The translations under genes and the position numbers were made by a program. Positions 5,846 to 13,726 of a stretch of 13,726 nucleotides of DNA are shown piece after piece. Every line of letters starts with the position of its first letter. Within the stretch, counting starts at the first letter, position 1. Source of the stretch: an uncultured Mycoplasmatota bacterium (GTDB lineage Bacteria > Bacillota_I > Bacilli_A > RF39 > UBA660). The stretch covers positions 1 through 13,726 of the forward strand of contig UWSL01000031.1 of NCBI GenBank assembly GCA_900552975.1, written 5' to 3'. Under the pieces are notes generated by a model. The model saw nothing but the letters and a program-made list of their open reading frames with translations, did not search any database and was not told the origin of the DNA.

Positions 5846-7177
5846 ATGAGAAAAAAAACACAAGAAAAATTTATAAAAACTTATGAAACAAGAATAAAAA
5901 AGTATCGTGATGAATATTACCGTAATATTGTTCAACAAGGTTTATTAAATAAAGTCAATTATACTCAAGAACTGGCTTATGATATATTGCCTTTATTATT
6001 AGGAATTATTATTATTTTAACTTTTAATTTTTCTATTTCTGGAATCATAATAGTAGTATTATTAATAATAATACTAAACATTGTAATTACAACATACCGT
6101 AAAATAAAACATATCGATTATAGTAATTATAAAAACGAACTACGTAAAATAGGGTACTTTAATATAGCGACTTATGAAGAAAAAATAAAACTCTATATAA
6201 CAGGACCAAATGGCTATTATAAAAATGAATTAAATCGTATTTTAGCTGAAAATAATCAAGATGAAAATAGTGTTGACAAAATTATCGATAGTATTGGCAA
6301 TCAATTTTATATATGGACTGATGATGAAAATGATGAACTAAAGCTTGTCAACTCATCATTAAATAGTCTTCCTAGATTAAAAAAAATAAGATATGTCCAT
6401 ATCAGATATTATCGTTTAGATAAAAATACTCAACGTCTTATTTTAAAAACTGATATTGAAAAGCTCACTTTTGACAAAGATGGTCTTAAAATTTTAGATA
6501 AACTTATTAAAGAAAAAAAATTTGAAAGTAAAAGAAACTTTGATCCAGCTGAATATATAAATGATTTTGAACTATTCATGCATCAAACAAAAAGCAAAAT
6601 GGAAATAGAAGTATACAATAATCAAGAAAATAAAAAAATTGCTTTAAGTAAATTAATTTATGACATCATACTATTATTCCTTGGAGTCGGTTTAACAATC
6701 GTCGCTCCATCATATAAAGTTTTATTTAATTTACTAATTATTGTATCATTCATTTTATTAAATAAAAATATACGTGATTACTTTGCTTTCCAAAACAAAT
6801 ACTTAAAAAATGATGATGAATATATCAATTATTTAAATAACGATCCAGAATGCATTAGTGAGTTTAAAGAATTAAAACTTGCTTTAAACATTCCCCCAGA
6901 AGCATACAAAGTGTATAGTCCTGAAGGTGCTTGCTATCTTACCTGGATTGCTAATGGTTACTTCCACATATTTTTAAATCTAATATATTTTAATAGTGTT
7001 TACATGGTTGTAAAAAACAAAGATGTAGAATATTACCAAGTAACAAAAAATGAATGCATTGTAAAGCTAAAAGATAAAAAACTATGTTTTACTAAAGATG
7101 CCGAAAAAACATTCAAAAAAATTCTTCCCAACAAAGAATATAATTGGGTAAAAGGAATAAGTAATTCTAATAAATAA
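5846..7177 (+). CDS. Membrane protein of unknown function with an internal duplication
   Basis: I do not recognise this 443-residue protein, but its layout is clear. A charged N-terminus (1-45) is followed by a membrane hairpin (about 46-83), a soluble region (about 84-265), a second membrane hairpin (about 268-308) and a second soluble region to the end. The two halves resemble each other. LAYDILPLLLGIIIIL matches LIYDIILLFLGVGLTI. YYRLDKNTQRLILKTDIEKL followed by TFDKDGLKILDKLIKEKKF matches YYQVTKNECIVKLKDKKL followed by CFTKDAEKTFKKILPNKEY. Each soluble part looks beta-rich with a final helix, reminiscent of PH-like folds, though this is speculation. There is no signal peptide, and the positive-inside rule places both soluble regions in the cytoplasm. 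AAAGGTGG precedes the ATG at 5846. No clear terminator follows. Confidence 0.7.
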   Translation: MRKKTQEKFIKTYETRIKKYRDEYYRNIVQQGLLNKVNYTQELAYDILPLLLGIIIILTFNFSISGIIIVVLLIIILNIVITTYRKIKHIDYSNYKNELRKIGYFNIATYEEKIKLYITGPNGYYKNELNRILAENNQDENSVDKIIDSIGNQFYIWTDDENDELKLVNSSLNSLPRLKKIRYVHIRYYRLDKNTQRLILKTDIEKLTFDKDGLKILDKLIKEKKFESKRNFDPAEYINDFELFMHQTKSKMEIEVYNNQENKKIALSKLIYDIILLFLGVGLTIVAPSYKVLFNLLIIVSFILLNKNIRDYFAFQNKYLKNDDEYINYLNNDPECISEFKELKLALNIPPEAYKVYSPEGACYLTWIANGYFHIFLNLIYFNSVYMVVKNKDVEYYQVTKNECIVKLKDKKLCFTKDAEKTFKKILPNKEYNWVKGISNSNK

Positions 7178-7199
7178 GATTTTATAAAAAAACAAACTA

Positions 7200-7208
7200 T
7201 GTTATAAT
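7200..7208 (+). promoter_or_regulatory. Extended -10 element upstream of the LRR gene
   Basis: TGT followed by TATAAT (7200-7208) is a consensus extended -10 placed 23 bases before the ATG at 7232. The best -35 at the correct distance is only TTTTAT/TTTATA near 7180, so the promoter depends on the TG motif. The same ATGTTATAATAAA string occurs at the RDD promoter (5161-5173). Confidence 0.5.
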
Positions 7209-7231
7209 AAAAAAAAGAAAGAGATGAGATT

Positions 7232-9565
7232 ATGCCAAGTCAAACAAATAAATATTCAACAAATGGAATAACATATCGATTAAATGAAAATGGAGTAAAT
7301 GGAGCAAATGAAGCAATAGTAGAAAAAGTAGAGCCAAGTGCTATACAAAATAATACTCTTACTATTCCTGCAGAAATAACAAATGGAGATAAAGAATACC
7401 CCGTAACCACATTGGCAGAAAATGCTATATGTAACGAAATTAATGGTCCTGATGCAGATAATCTTAAAAATCTTGAAGAAATTTCTTTTGAAGGTCCCAT
7501 CACCTTAAAAAGCCGTGCCATAAGTAATTGTTATAATCTTAAAACTTTACGTTTTGAAGCTGAAGTTAAATTAGTTGAAGATTATGCAATTTACTTTTTG
7601 GGCGATCACCCATTACAAAATAAAATACAAATTTTTGGAGGGAGAAATACAAAAAGAGCATTTGTAGATATTGACCAAAATAATAAAGAAATCATTAAAG
7701 GTAACGTCATATGCTACAATGGTACTCCTCCAAATCAAATAGAAATAGATTTTCAAGATATGATTAAAGAAAATGAAAATTTTTGCTATGTTGAAGATGG
7801 CGATAAAATAATCATAACAAAAATAAAAGAAGAATGTGGTGATAAAGTAATCATTCCTGAACAAATTGAAGGAAAAAATGTTGTAAATATTGATTCTACT
7901 GCTTTTGATGAAGTTAGAGACAAAGTTAAAATAGTTGATATAAAAAGTAATATAAAAACTATAGAAAAAGGGTTATTTAAAAATTGTAAATTTTTAAATA
8001 ACTTAATTCTTCCATCAACAATCGAGACAATAGAAGACGAAGCATTCTATAATGCAGAAGAATTAAAAGTACTAGCAATCCAACCAAATGAAAATAACAA
8101 CATCAGCATAGCACAAACTGCTTTTGACAATTGTGAAATAAACATTATATCAACGCATGAAGATGTTAAAAAATACGTAAAAACTCAATCTTCAAATGAA
8201 AACAATTCAATAAAAGTTTTTGATTCAGTCGATGATTACAAAAATTGGAAAGAATTTGAAAAAGAAAATTATGATGAATATGGAGAAGTAAGAGTAGTAG
8301 ATGATAAAGACGAATTTATTAGATTCCTAGAAAATATTGCAACTAACCAAACTTCAAACGAAGAAATAAGAAACCTAATTAACGATATAAAGAATAATAA
8401 CTCAAATGGAGAAAAAATAATTACAGTTTCTAATCCTTCACAAGATTCAGTCTTCAAACTACTGGTTACTGATGATATCTACAAAAAAATAAAAGCACTT
8501 CAAGAAAAAAATATCATTGGTGATGGTATAAAGAAATATATTGAAAATAATCCAAATGCTGGCCCTCAACAATATGAACGTTACTTATATGAATTTAATA
8601 AGCAAGTTCATGGAGAACAGAAAGCAATGGAGTTTTTGAATAATAAAAGTCCTTTAAAAAACCAAAGACAAAAGTATGATTTTGAAGAAGAAAATAGCGA
8701 ACATTGTAATTACTATGATAATATATATATAAAAAGATATATAAACAAAATCAAAAAAAAATCTACTTCTAAGCTATTTAAACTCAAAGGTAAAGGTAAT
8801 CTAAATGATCCAGAACACCAAGGCTTATTCAAGAATCTTAAAAAATATGCTAGACTACTCAATCATATGGCAGGGGACTCTCAAAACAAACTGAACGAAA
8901 ATGACAAAGATGCAAGAAGTGCCCATATAAGTGCAAAACTATTACTTAGCAAACCTTTTAAAATTGTAGTACTTACTGCAGCCTTGATTTTTGCTGGAAC
9001 AACTTTATTACCAATATTAGCAAATTTTGCTTTTTCAGTTGGAATGATTCCAGGGATAATTGCAAGCGGTGGGCTAGCAAATCCAGCCGTTCAACATAGC
9101 CTTTCTGCAGCTTTGTATACTGGCATTGCTGCAATCGGTACAGGGTTTATGGCCTATATGGTTCGTCATCTAAATAAGAAAAAAGAACAAAAGTTAGCTC
9201 AGCAAGAACAAAGAACAGATACAACTGGAACGTCTAGTGAAGGACAACAAGAACAAAGAACAGATACAGCCGGAACATCTAGTGAAGGGCAACAAGAAGA
9301 AGAAGAAACTCAAGAAGTCGGCACAAAAAAGACAAAAGCAGAGGTTTTAGAAAGGATAAATAAAGAATTTGGCGAACTAAAACAACTCAAACAAGAGTAT
9401 GAAGAAGCAAAAAACCTACTTGAAAACAATAATAATGAAAACGTCAATTTGAATGATGAACTAAAAAAAATATATGAAACCAAAAAAGAACATTTTGTAG
9501 ATTTGTTATTAGATTACTATACTAATTATCCAGTTAAATTTGAAGGAGGAAGTCTTACAATATGA
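7232..9565 (+). CDS. BspA-type leucine-rich-repeat protein with two membrane segments and coiled-coil tail
   Basis: The 777-residue protein starts directly with LRR_5 (BspA-like) sequence and no signal peptide. Repeats are seen at about residues 45-115 (TLTIPAEI, LEEISFEG, LKTLRFEA) and 205-290 (VVIP-like strands, SNIKTIEKGLFKNCKFLNNL, ILPSTIETIEDEAFYNA). A long charged, mostly helical region (about 320-570) follows. Two membrane segments lie near 577-600 and 618-642, flanked by lysines that place both ends in the cytoplasm. After them come two tandem 15-residue repeats (QEQRTDT(T/A)GTSSEGQ, 658-687) and an acidic coiled coil (about 695-760). BspA repeats usually mediate protein binding, often on surfaces, but nothing here suggests export of the LRR part. 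The ribosome site is modest (GAGATGAGA, 7221-7229). The stop overlaps the next gene (ATGA), implying coupled translation and a possible partner. Confidence 0.82.
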   Translation: MPSQTNKYSTNGITYRLNENGVNGANEAIVEKVEPSAIQNNTLTIPAEITNGDKEYPVTTLAENAICNEINGPDADNLKNLEEISFEGPITLKSRAISNCYNLKTLRFEAEVKLVEDYAIYFLGDHPLQNKIQIFGGRNTKRAFVDIDQNNKEIIKGNVICYNGTPPNQIEIDFQDMIKENENFCYVEDGDKIIITKIKEECGDKVIIPEQIEGKNVVNIDSTAFDEVRDKVKIVDIKSNIKTIEKGLFKNCKFLNNLILPSTIETIEDEAFYNAEELKVLAIQPNENNNISIAQTAFDNCEINIISTHEDVKKYVKTQSSNENNSIKVFDSVDDYKNWKEFEKENYDEYGEVRVVDDKDEFIRFLENIATNQTSNEEIRNLINDIKNNNSNGEKIITVSNPSQDSVFKLLVTDDIYKKIKALQEKNIIGDGIKKYIENNPNAGPQQYERYLYEFNKQVHGEQKAMEFLNNKSPLKNQRQKYDFEEENSEHCNYYDNIYIKRYINKIKKKSTSKLFKLKGKGNLNDPEHQGLFKNLKKYARLLNHMAGDSQNKLNENDKDARSAHISAKLLLSKPFKIVVLTAALIFAGTTLLPILANFAFSVGMIPGIIASGGLANPAVQHSLSAALYTGIAAIGTGFMAYMVRHLNKKKEQKLAQQEQRTDTTGTSSEGQQEQRTDTAGTSSEGQQEEEETQEVGTKKTKAEVLERINKEFGELKQLKQEYEEAKNLLENNNNENVNLNDELKKIYETKKEHFVDLLLDYYTNYPVKFEGGSLTI
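9203..9292 (+). repeat. Tandem 45-bp coding repeat, two copies
   Basis: Copies at 9203-9247 and 9248-9292 are in frame within the LRR gene and encode QEQRTDTTGTSSEGQ and QEQRTDTAGTSSEGQ. They differ at only a few bases, so the duplication is recent or kept homogeneous. It forms a flexible, hydrophilic linker between the second membrane segment and the coiled coil and is a likely site of copy-number variation. Confidence 0.9.
9543..9549 (+). promoter_or_regulatory. Internal Shine-Dalgarno for the DUF1292-like gene
   Basis: AAGGAGG lies inside the last codons of the LRR gene, 12 bases before the overlapping ATG at 9562. It is the best Shine-Dalgarno in the window and supports that start as genuine, although the spacing is long. 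Confidence 0.7.
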
Positions 9566-9873
9566 TTGAAAACATAAAAGAAGCAGATGTTTTAACATTT
9601 GACGATAACACAAAATATTTAGTCTTACGTAAAATAGATTTATATAATAAATCATATTACTTTTTAATAGGTGTTAAAAATGATAATCTAAATTTTAATG
9701 AAATACTTTATGTAACCTCAGTTATAGATGAAGATGGTGAAGAATATTTAGAACAAGTTGAAAACAGAACCATTTTAAATAGTCTGACTACTTATGTATT
9801 AACTGATATTATAACCGATTTTTCTCCAGAAATAAGAGATAATCTAATTAAAGCTTTAGACACTAATCAATAA
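9562..9873 (+). CDS. Small DUF1292-like protein coupled to the LRR gene
   Basis: This is a 103-residue, acidic, soluble protein with no membrane segment. The pattern of a strand carrying DDNTKYLVLRKID, then KSYYFLIGV, then DEDGEEYLEQV followed by a C-terminal helix resembles DUF1292 (YrzB-like) proteins, which are small, of unknown function and common in Bacillota; the match is by eye. The ATG overlaps the stop of the LRR gene as ATGA and has AAGGAGG upstream, so the pair is translationally coupled and likely made in fixed ratio. A strong terminator follows, closing the two-gene unit that begins at 7232. A physical interaction with the upstream membrane protein is plausible but unproven. Confidence 0.65.
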   Translation: MIENIKEADVLTFDDNTKYLVLRKIDLYNKSYYFLIGVKNDNLNFNEILYVTSVIDEDGEEYLEQVENRTILNSLTTYVLTDIITDFSPEIRDNLIKALDTNQ

Positions 9874-9898
9874 GACAAAAAATAAAATTATTGCTATT

Positions 9899-9932
9899 AA
9901 CCTCGTTTCTATGTCCAGTAAACGAGGTTTTT
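9899..9932 (+). terminator. Rho-independent terminator after the LRR unit
   Basis: AACCTCGTTT (9899-9908) pairs perfectly with AAACGAGGTT (9920-9929) around an 11-base loop, ending in TTTTT (9928-9932). Confidence 0.9.
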
Positions 9933-9954
9933 ATATGACAAACCTAAGCTATGA

Positions 9955-10797
9955 ACAAAAACATTCATAATAAGTTATAATAGTAAACAAAATGAAATTA
10001 TTATAAAACCAAGTAATGATTATACAAAAAATAAAGATTACGCTTTTGTAAAACATACAACAGATTTTGAACCAGATTCATATAGTGACTTAATAAATAT
10101 TTTTTATACATTATTAGATCAAGGCTGGGATGACTTTACTTTCTACTGCCCTTCTTCATATACAACTTGTTTAGATGATGTAACCAAAATAAGTAAAGAT
10201 AAAGTTCTATTATCTAGTATTAACAATTATGTTCACCCTTATAATAGTTATTCCTCAGTTAAAATTATTTATGATGAATTAGGTGAAGTAACGATAAAAA
10301 TAGCTCATTTATATACTAAAGATGAAATTAATAAAATAAATATAAAAATTAATCAAATTTATGCTAATATCATAAATGATACAATGGATCGAGAAACAAA
10401 AATAAAAACTATTCATGATTATATTATTAATAATACAAAGTATGATATTGATAAAGCTAACAATGGTAAAAGCAATTATGATTCATCTAGAGCAACCGGT
10501 GTTTTATTTGAAGGCTATGGGATATGTAGTGGTTATACAGATGTTATGGCAATATTTTTAAATAAAATTGGTGTTGATAATTTTAAAGTCTCTAGTGATA
10601 CACATATTTGGAATGCTATTAATTATAATAATAATTGGTATCACATTGATGCAACTTGGGATGATCCAGTAAGTCAGTCAGGTGTTGATTCATTATCACA
10701 TGATTATTTTGTAATAAATACACAACAGTTAAAAAATTTAGATGTAAACAATACTGATCATAATTTTGATAATAAGTATTATTTATATTTTAGTTAA
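9955..10797 (+). pseudogene. Transglutaminase-like gene, 5' end missing or frameshifted
   Basis: The frame is open from 9955 to TAA at 10795-10797 (280 residues) but has no ATG, GTG or TTG before an ATG at 10384 deep inside it, and that ATG has no ribosome binding site. The 143 residues before it read as real protein (DYAFVKHTTDFEPDS, LINIFYTLLDQGWDDF, SINNYVHPYNSYSSV), so the ATG is not the true start. The C-terminal half is a transglutaminase-core domain with its catalytic triad: Cys in GYGICSGY (codon 10525), His in DTHIWNA (10603) and Asp in HIDATWDD (10648). Such domains act as cysteine proteases or cross-linkers, often outside the cell. Either the gene lost its 5' end, including any signal peptide, or a base is missing in the A5 run at 9957-9961. 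One extra A would join it to an ATG at 9935 preceded by GAGG (9924-9927). Confidence 0.75.
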
Positions 10798-10801
10798 TAT
10801 T

Positions 10802-10830
10802 AAAGGATCTTATTTCTAAGATCCTTTTTT
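10802..10830. terminator. Shared terminator between the convergent genes
   Basis: AAAGGATCTTA (10802-10812) pairs perfectly with TAAGATCCTTT (10817-10827) around a 4-base loop, followed by more T on the plus strand. On the minus strand the tail is a shorter TTTAATATT. The stop codon of the minus-strand gene (10816-10818) lies in the loop, so the hairpin serves both convergent transcripts, better on the plus side. Confidence 0.85.
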
Positions 10831-13726
10831 GGTATATGAATTATTTAACATAATTTGTTCTTTTATTTTAGCTATCTCTTCTTTTAATTCTGGTGTATAT
10901 AAATTAAATTTATGAGCACGACTAGTATTAAGATCATTTATTAAATCAAATTTAAATTGTTCACCTAAAAGTATATTAATAAAATCATTTAATAAAGTAA
11001 CTTGAGCTTCTTTATTTTCTTGACTTTTTATGTATTCTAAAGTTTTATAAAGAATTACATTTATTTTAGAAGTCATAAATAATTCATCTTTATTAATATT
11101 ATCAAGAAAATCACTACTACAGATATTTGATTCATATAAATTAATAATTTCTTTTAAGATTGCTAAGTCATAATTTTCTTCAAAAGACGTAAGTAAATTG
11201 GCTATTTTATTAGCTTCATTTTTAGCTATTTTTAAACGATCAATGTAAATTAGTTCAAGTTCTATCCCATGCTTTTTAAAATCTTCATAAGCTTTAATGC
11301 TATTAGCTTTAATACTAGCTGGCATATTTTCCATAATAACAATGGCGTTTGGCTGCAAACAAAAATGTTTAGCATCTGAACTTAAGTCTTTTCGTTCTAA
11401 ATTAAATTCATTATGGGTATGTCTTGTATATGAAGGAACATCTTCTAAGGTCGTATAATAAGGTTTATATGTTGTTTTTATATTATAACCAGAATTAAAT
11501 GTAGCTAAGTCATATGGAGAATAAACAGACAAAGATTCTTTTTTCAAATCAGTAAAACCAAACATAACTCCAGTGTCAGTAACAGCTGCGGTACTATAGT
11601 TGGAATTAGTTATATAACTACAACAAATACCATGGTTTTTGACAAAAGGACTTTTATTCCATGAAGTAAAATAATCATTATCTAGTAGTTCCATTTTATT
11701 ATAGGCACAAGTACTATGAACAATTATGCCAAAATTGTCAAAATATTCAGTCATATTTAGAGAAACTTCTTCGCCATTAGCTTTTTTGAATTTTTTAGTA
11801 ACTTTGGTTCCATTATGCTTAGATTTATACTCTTCTATTATTGAGTTATGATAAGCATTTTTAATAGTATTTTCTATAGTAAAACGATCATTCATATCAT
11901 ACGAAAAATTAGTTGTTTCATATAATTCTTTAATTGTAACTACATCATTAATATTAATGATTGAAGAAAGTATTTCAATATATTTAGTGGGTGCATCATT
12001 TTGAGCATATTTAGCTACTTTAGAATAATTTTGAGCATATGATTTTAAGAAAGTTTTTGCTTCTGTTAATGACATTGATAGATATTTATTTAAGTAAATA
12101 TTTTTTAATTCTTCAAGATCTTTAGTTTTAGTAAATAATTCATCACACTTATTTATACGTTCTTCGGTAAAATTAGTTATTTTGAATGAATACATTTCAT
12201 TAATAGACTTGTAGTAAGTCTCCCCTTTTTGAACACTCTTATTTTGATTTTGGTATGATTCATAAAATATATAATTAATTATGTCTGAAACATTGTCATT
12301 ATTAATGACAGAAAAATTAAAGTTTTGAAAATCTTTAGATGATGATAAAAAATCAATTAAAATAGACATTCCCATATCAAATGATGCTGGTGAATAATTA
12401 TTTTTTTTGAAATTTTTTGATACTTTAGTCAAAAAATTTAGAGCATTCATTTCAGCTAGTTTAGTAAGTTTTTGTTCCATATCAGGGTATTTACTGATTT
12501 TTTCAAGAAAACGATAATCCATTTCTTTTAAAGCAGGATGAAAGATAATTTGACGAGCTGTATTTAATAAGAAAGGATTTTTATCTAATAATTGATCAAA
12601 TAAAGCATTATTCTCCCCTATCAAATTATGATTTGCAAGATTAATAAAATTTATTTTTTCTAACAAAGATAATTTGGGGAAGTTTTGTTTATATTTAGTT
12701 TTATAAATATTATATGAACTGAAGCGTTTATTTATAAATTCTGTTAGATAATCACGATCGTTGTCGTTTAAAAGATAAATAAATATTTCAAAATTGTCAA
12801 AGATTTTTTCATCAAATATAATTTCACCATTTTTTCTTAAACGACTCATTATTTCTTTAATTATAATTTCGTTTTTAAAATACCCTAAAGTATGAAAAAG
12901 TGCACCAAGAGATAAATTATTAAGAATGTAATTCAATGTTTTGGTATCATAGTCCACAAATTTTAAATGTGTCTGATTATAGGAAAGTACAGAATCAATA
13001 GTGATGTTATTTTCATATACTTTAATCATTCTATCTAAGACAATCTTTGGAAAATTTTCATTATTGGAAATAGTGATTAAGCAATTACTTAGTTCCCATA
13101 AGTTAGTTAGATTTTCAACCAATAATCTTTGATGTGTTGAATCTAAGTATTGAAGTAAATTACCAGCATAGAGTGTATATGAATATTTATCGTTATTTAA
13201 CTCAGCAATAATATTATTTAATCTTTCTTCTATAATTTTAGTGAAATTCGGTATGGGATTATCAATATTAGAATCAGCCAAATTGAAAATTTCATGAACT
13301 GTTAGTTGGTTAAATAATTGAGCTTGTTCCTCTTCAGTAAAAAATACTAAACAATCATTATTGATCATATATTTATGATTTAAGACATCTCTTTTATATT
13401 TAGCGAGAATTTGTTTATTATTTTTTAAAATACTAGGTTTGTACAATAAAGTAATTTGTTCATCGCTTAAGTATGGCAAAATAGCATTAATATTTTGGAG
13501 ATTACTTGTATCAAATAAAGGATAGCTGCTGCTTATAGACCTTTCTTTTAAAAAGTTAGGGTTATGAGCTAGGATTTTTTGATAAAAATCAATGTAAGAA
13601 TCAGCTGAAATTATTTGATTAATAATTGTCGAAATGTCAAAATGTTTAACTATTTCAAGACGTTCTTCTTCCGTATAATTACTTAATAAATTTTCCCTAG
13701 AAATATTTATTTTTTTTTCGGGGTTT
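10816..13726 (-). CDS. Very large protein of unknown function, 5' end beyond the right edge
   Basis: The frame is open from TAG at 10816-10818 through the right edge of the window with no stop, so at least 969 residues are encoded and the true start lies outside. A TTG at 13477-13479 could be called as a start, but the 82 codons before it read as continuous protein (NLLSNYTEEERLEIVKHFD, KILAHNPNFLKERS) of the same style as what follows (EEEQAQLF, LLDKNPFLLN). The N-terminal two thirds are helical and repeat-like, with recurring short blocks on the theme 'LS..E...L' and 'NP..L'. A different, compact domain at about 11180-11740 contains CCSYITNSNYSTA, GVMFGFTDL, RHTHNEFNLER and FCLQPNAIVI, followed by a helix with IYIDRLKIAKNEANKIANLL. 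The invariant-looking His, Asn, Glu, Arg and Gln suggest an active or binding site. No signal peptide or membrane segment is visible. I cannot name the family. Confidence 0.8.
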   Translation of the reverse strand, partial: NPEKKINISRENLLSNYTEEERLEIVKHFDISTIINQIISADSYIDFYQKILAHNPNFLKERSISSSYPLFDTSNLQNINAILPYLSDEQITLLYKPSILKNNKQILAKYKRDVLNHKYMINNDCLVFFTEEEQAQLFNQLTVHEIFNLADSNIDNPIPNFTKIIEERLNNIIAELNNDKYSYTLYAGNLLQYLDSTHQRLLVENLTNLWELSNCLITISNNENFPKIVLDRMIKVYENNITIDSVLSYNQTHLKFVDYDTKTLNYILNNLSLGALFHTLGYFKNEIIIKEIMSRLRKNGEIIFDEKIFDNFEIFIYLLNDNDRDYLTEFINKRFSSYNIYKTKYKQNFPKLSLLEKINFINLANHNLIGENNALFDQLLDKNPFLLNTARQIIFHPALKEMDYRFLEKISKYPDMEQKLTKLAEMNALNFLTKVSKNFKKNNYSPASFDMGMSILIDFLSSSKDFQNFNFSVINNDNVSDIINYIFYESYQNQNKSVQKGETYYKSINEMYSFKITNFTEERINKCDELFTKTKDLEELKNIYLNKYLSMSLTEAKTFLKSYAQNYSKVAKYAQNDAPTKYIEILSSIININDVVTIKELYETTNFSYDMNDRFTIENTIKNAYHNSIIEEYKSKHNGTKVTKKFKKANGEEVSLNMTEYFDNFGIIVHSTCAYNKMELLDNDYFTSWNKSPFVKNHGICCSYITNSNYSTAAVTDTGVMFGFTDLKKESLSVYSPYDLATFNSGYNIKTTYKPYYTTLEDVPSYTRHTHNEFNLERKDLSSDAKHFCLQPNAIVIMENMPASIKANSIKAYEDFKKHGIELELIYIDRLKIAKNEANKIANLLTSFEENYDLAILKEIINLYESNICSSDFLDNINKDELFMTSKINVILYKTLEYIKSQENKEAQVTLLNDFINILLGEQFKFDLINDLNTSRAHKFNLYTPELKEEIAKIKEQIMLNNSYTKKGS

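Noticed and set aside
7240..8457. Three minus-strand open frames inside the LRR gene
   Set aside because: All are antisense to repeat-bearing coding sequence, without ribosome sites or recognisable domains.
10384..10797. A complete 137-residue transglutaminase gene starting at ATG 10384
   Set aside because: There is no ribosome binding site and the same frame carries 143 protein-like codons upstream, so the ATG is internal.
13477..13479. TTG as the start of the large minus-strand gene
   Set aside because: The open, protein-like frame continues to the window edge, and no Shine-Dalgarno was seen in front of the TTG.
1..13726. Mycoplasma-type code with TGA as tryptophan
   Set aside because: Tryptophan is TGG throughout and no gene has an in-frame TGA.
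1..13726. CRISPR array, tRNA, rRNA, insertion sequence or attachment site
   Set aside because: No regularly spaced repeats, cloverleaf sequences, transposase-like proteins or flanking inverted repeats were found by eye.

Overview
The window looks like low-GC Bacillota, probably a gut-associated Bacilli lineage of the RF39 / uncultured 'Mollicutes-like' type. It is strongly AT-rich, has AGGTGAT-type ribosome binding sites, short TTGNNN/TATAAT promoters and compact U-tract terminators. Tryptophan is encoded by TGG throughout with no in-frame TGA, so the standard bacterial code applies. The taxonomic guess rests on composition and gene style only.

Layout. Positions 48-266 hold an orphan, less AT-rich fragment resembling the C-terminus of a TonB-type protein. 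It abuts, within about 20 bases, the middle of an ABC-2 (NatB-like) permease (288-1136) that lacks its N-terminal third. This looks like a DNA junction, either an assembly chimera or a rearrangement. Next come a PfkB-family sugar kinase (1210-2115) with an altered GAGD motif and an overlapping stand-alone Smr-domain protein (2099-2371), closed by a terminator. The 410-base gap after it contains a possible minus-strand gene remnant, a strong extended -10 promoter and a roughly 120-nt leader able to fold around a long-range 9-bp helix. That leader precedes an unrecognised 139-residue protein (2782-3201).

From 3286 to 9873 lies a run of mostly independently promoted membrane-protein genes. Two have three membrane segments plus an outside domain like the accessory domain of LytR-CpsA-Psr (LCP) cell-wall ligases, but without the catalytic LCP domain. 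They are followed by an RDD-family membrane protein, a 443-residue protein that appears to be an internal duplication of a two-membrane-segment plus soluble module, and a 777-residue BspA-type leucine-rich-repeat protein with two membrane segments and a coiled-coil tail. The last is translationally coupled (ATGA) to a 103-residue DUF1292-like protein.

The end of the window holds a broken transglutaminase-like gene (9955-10797) whose open frame has no start codon. Facing it on the minus strand is a very large gene (10816 to beyond the right edge) for an unrecognised protein with a distinctive C-terminal domain. The two share a terminator.

No tRNA, rRNA, CRISPR array, insertion sequence or clear defence or metabolic system is visible. 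The points most worth following are the leader RNA at 2660-2781, the catalytic-domain-less LCP-like pair, the internally duplicated membrane protein, and the unknown C-terminal domain of the large minus-strand gene.
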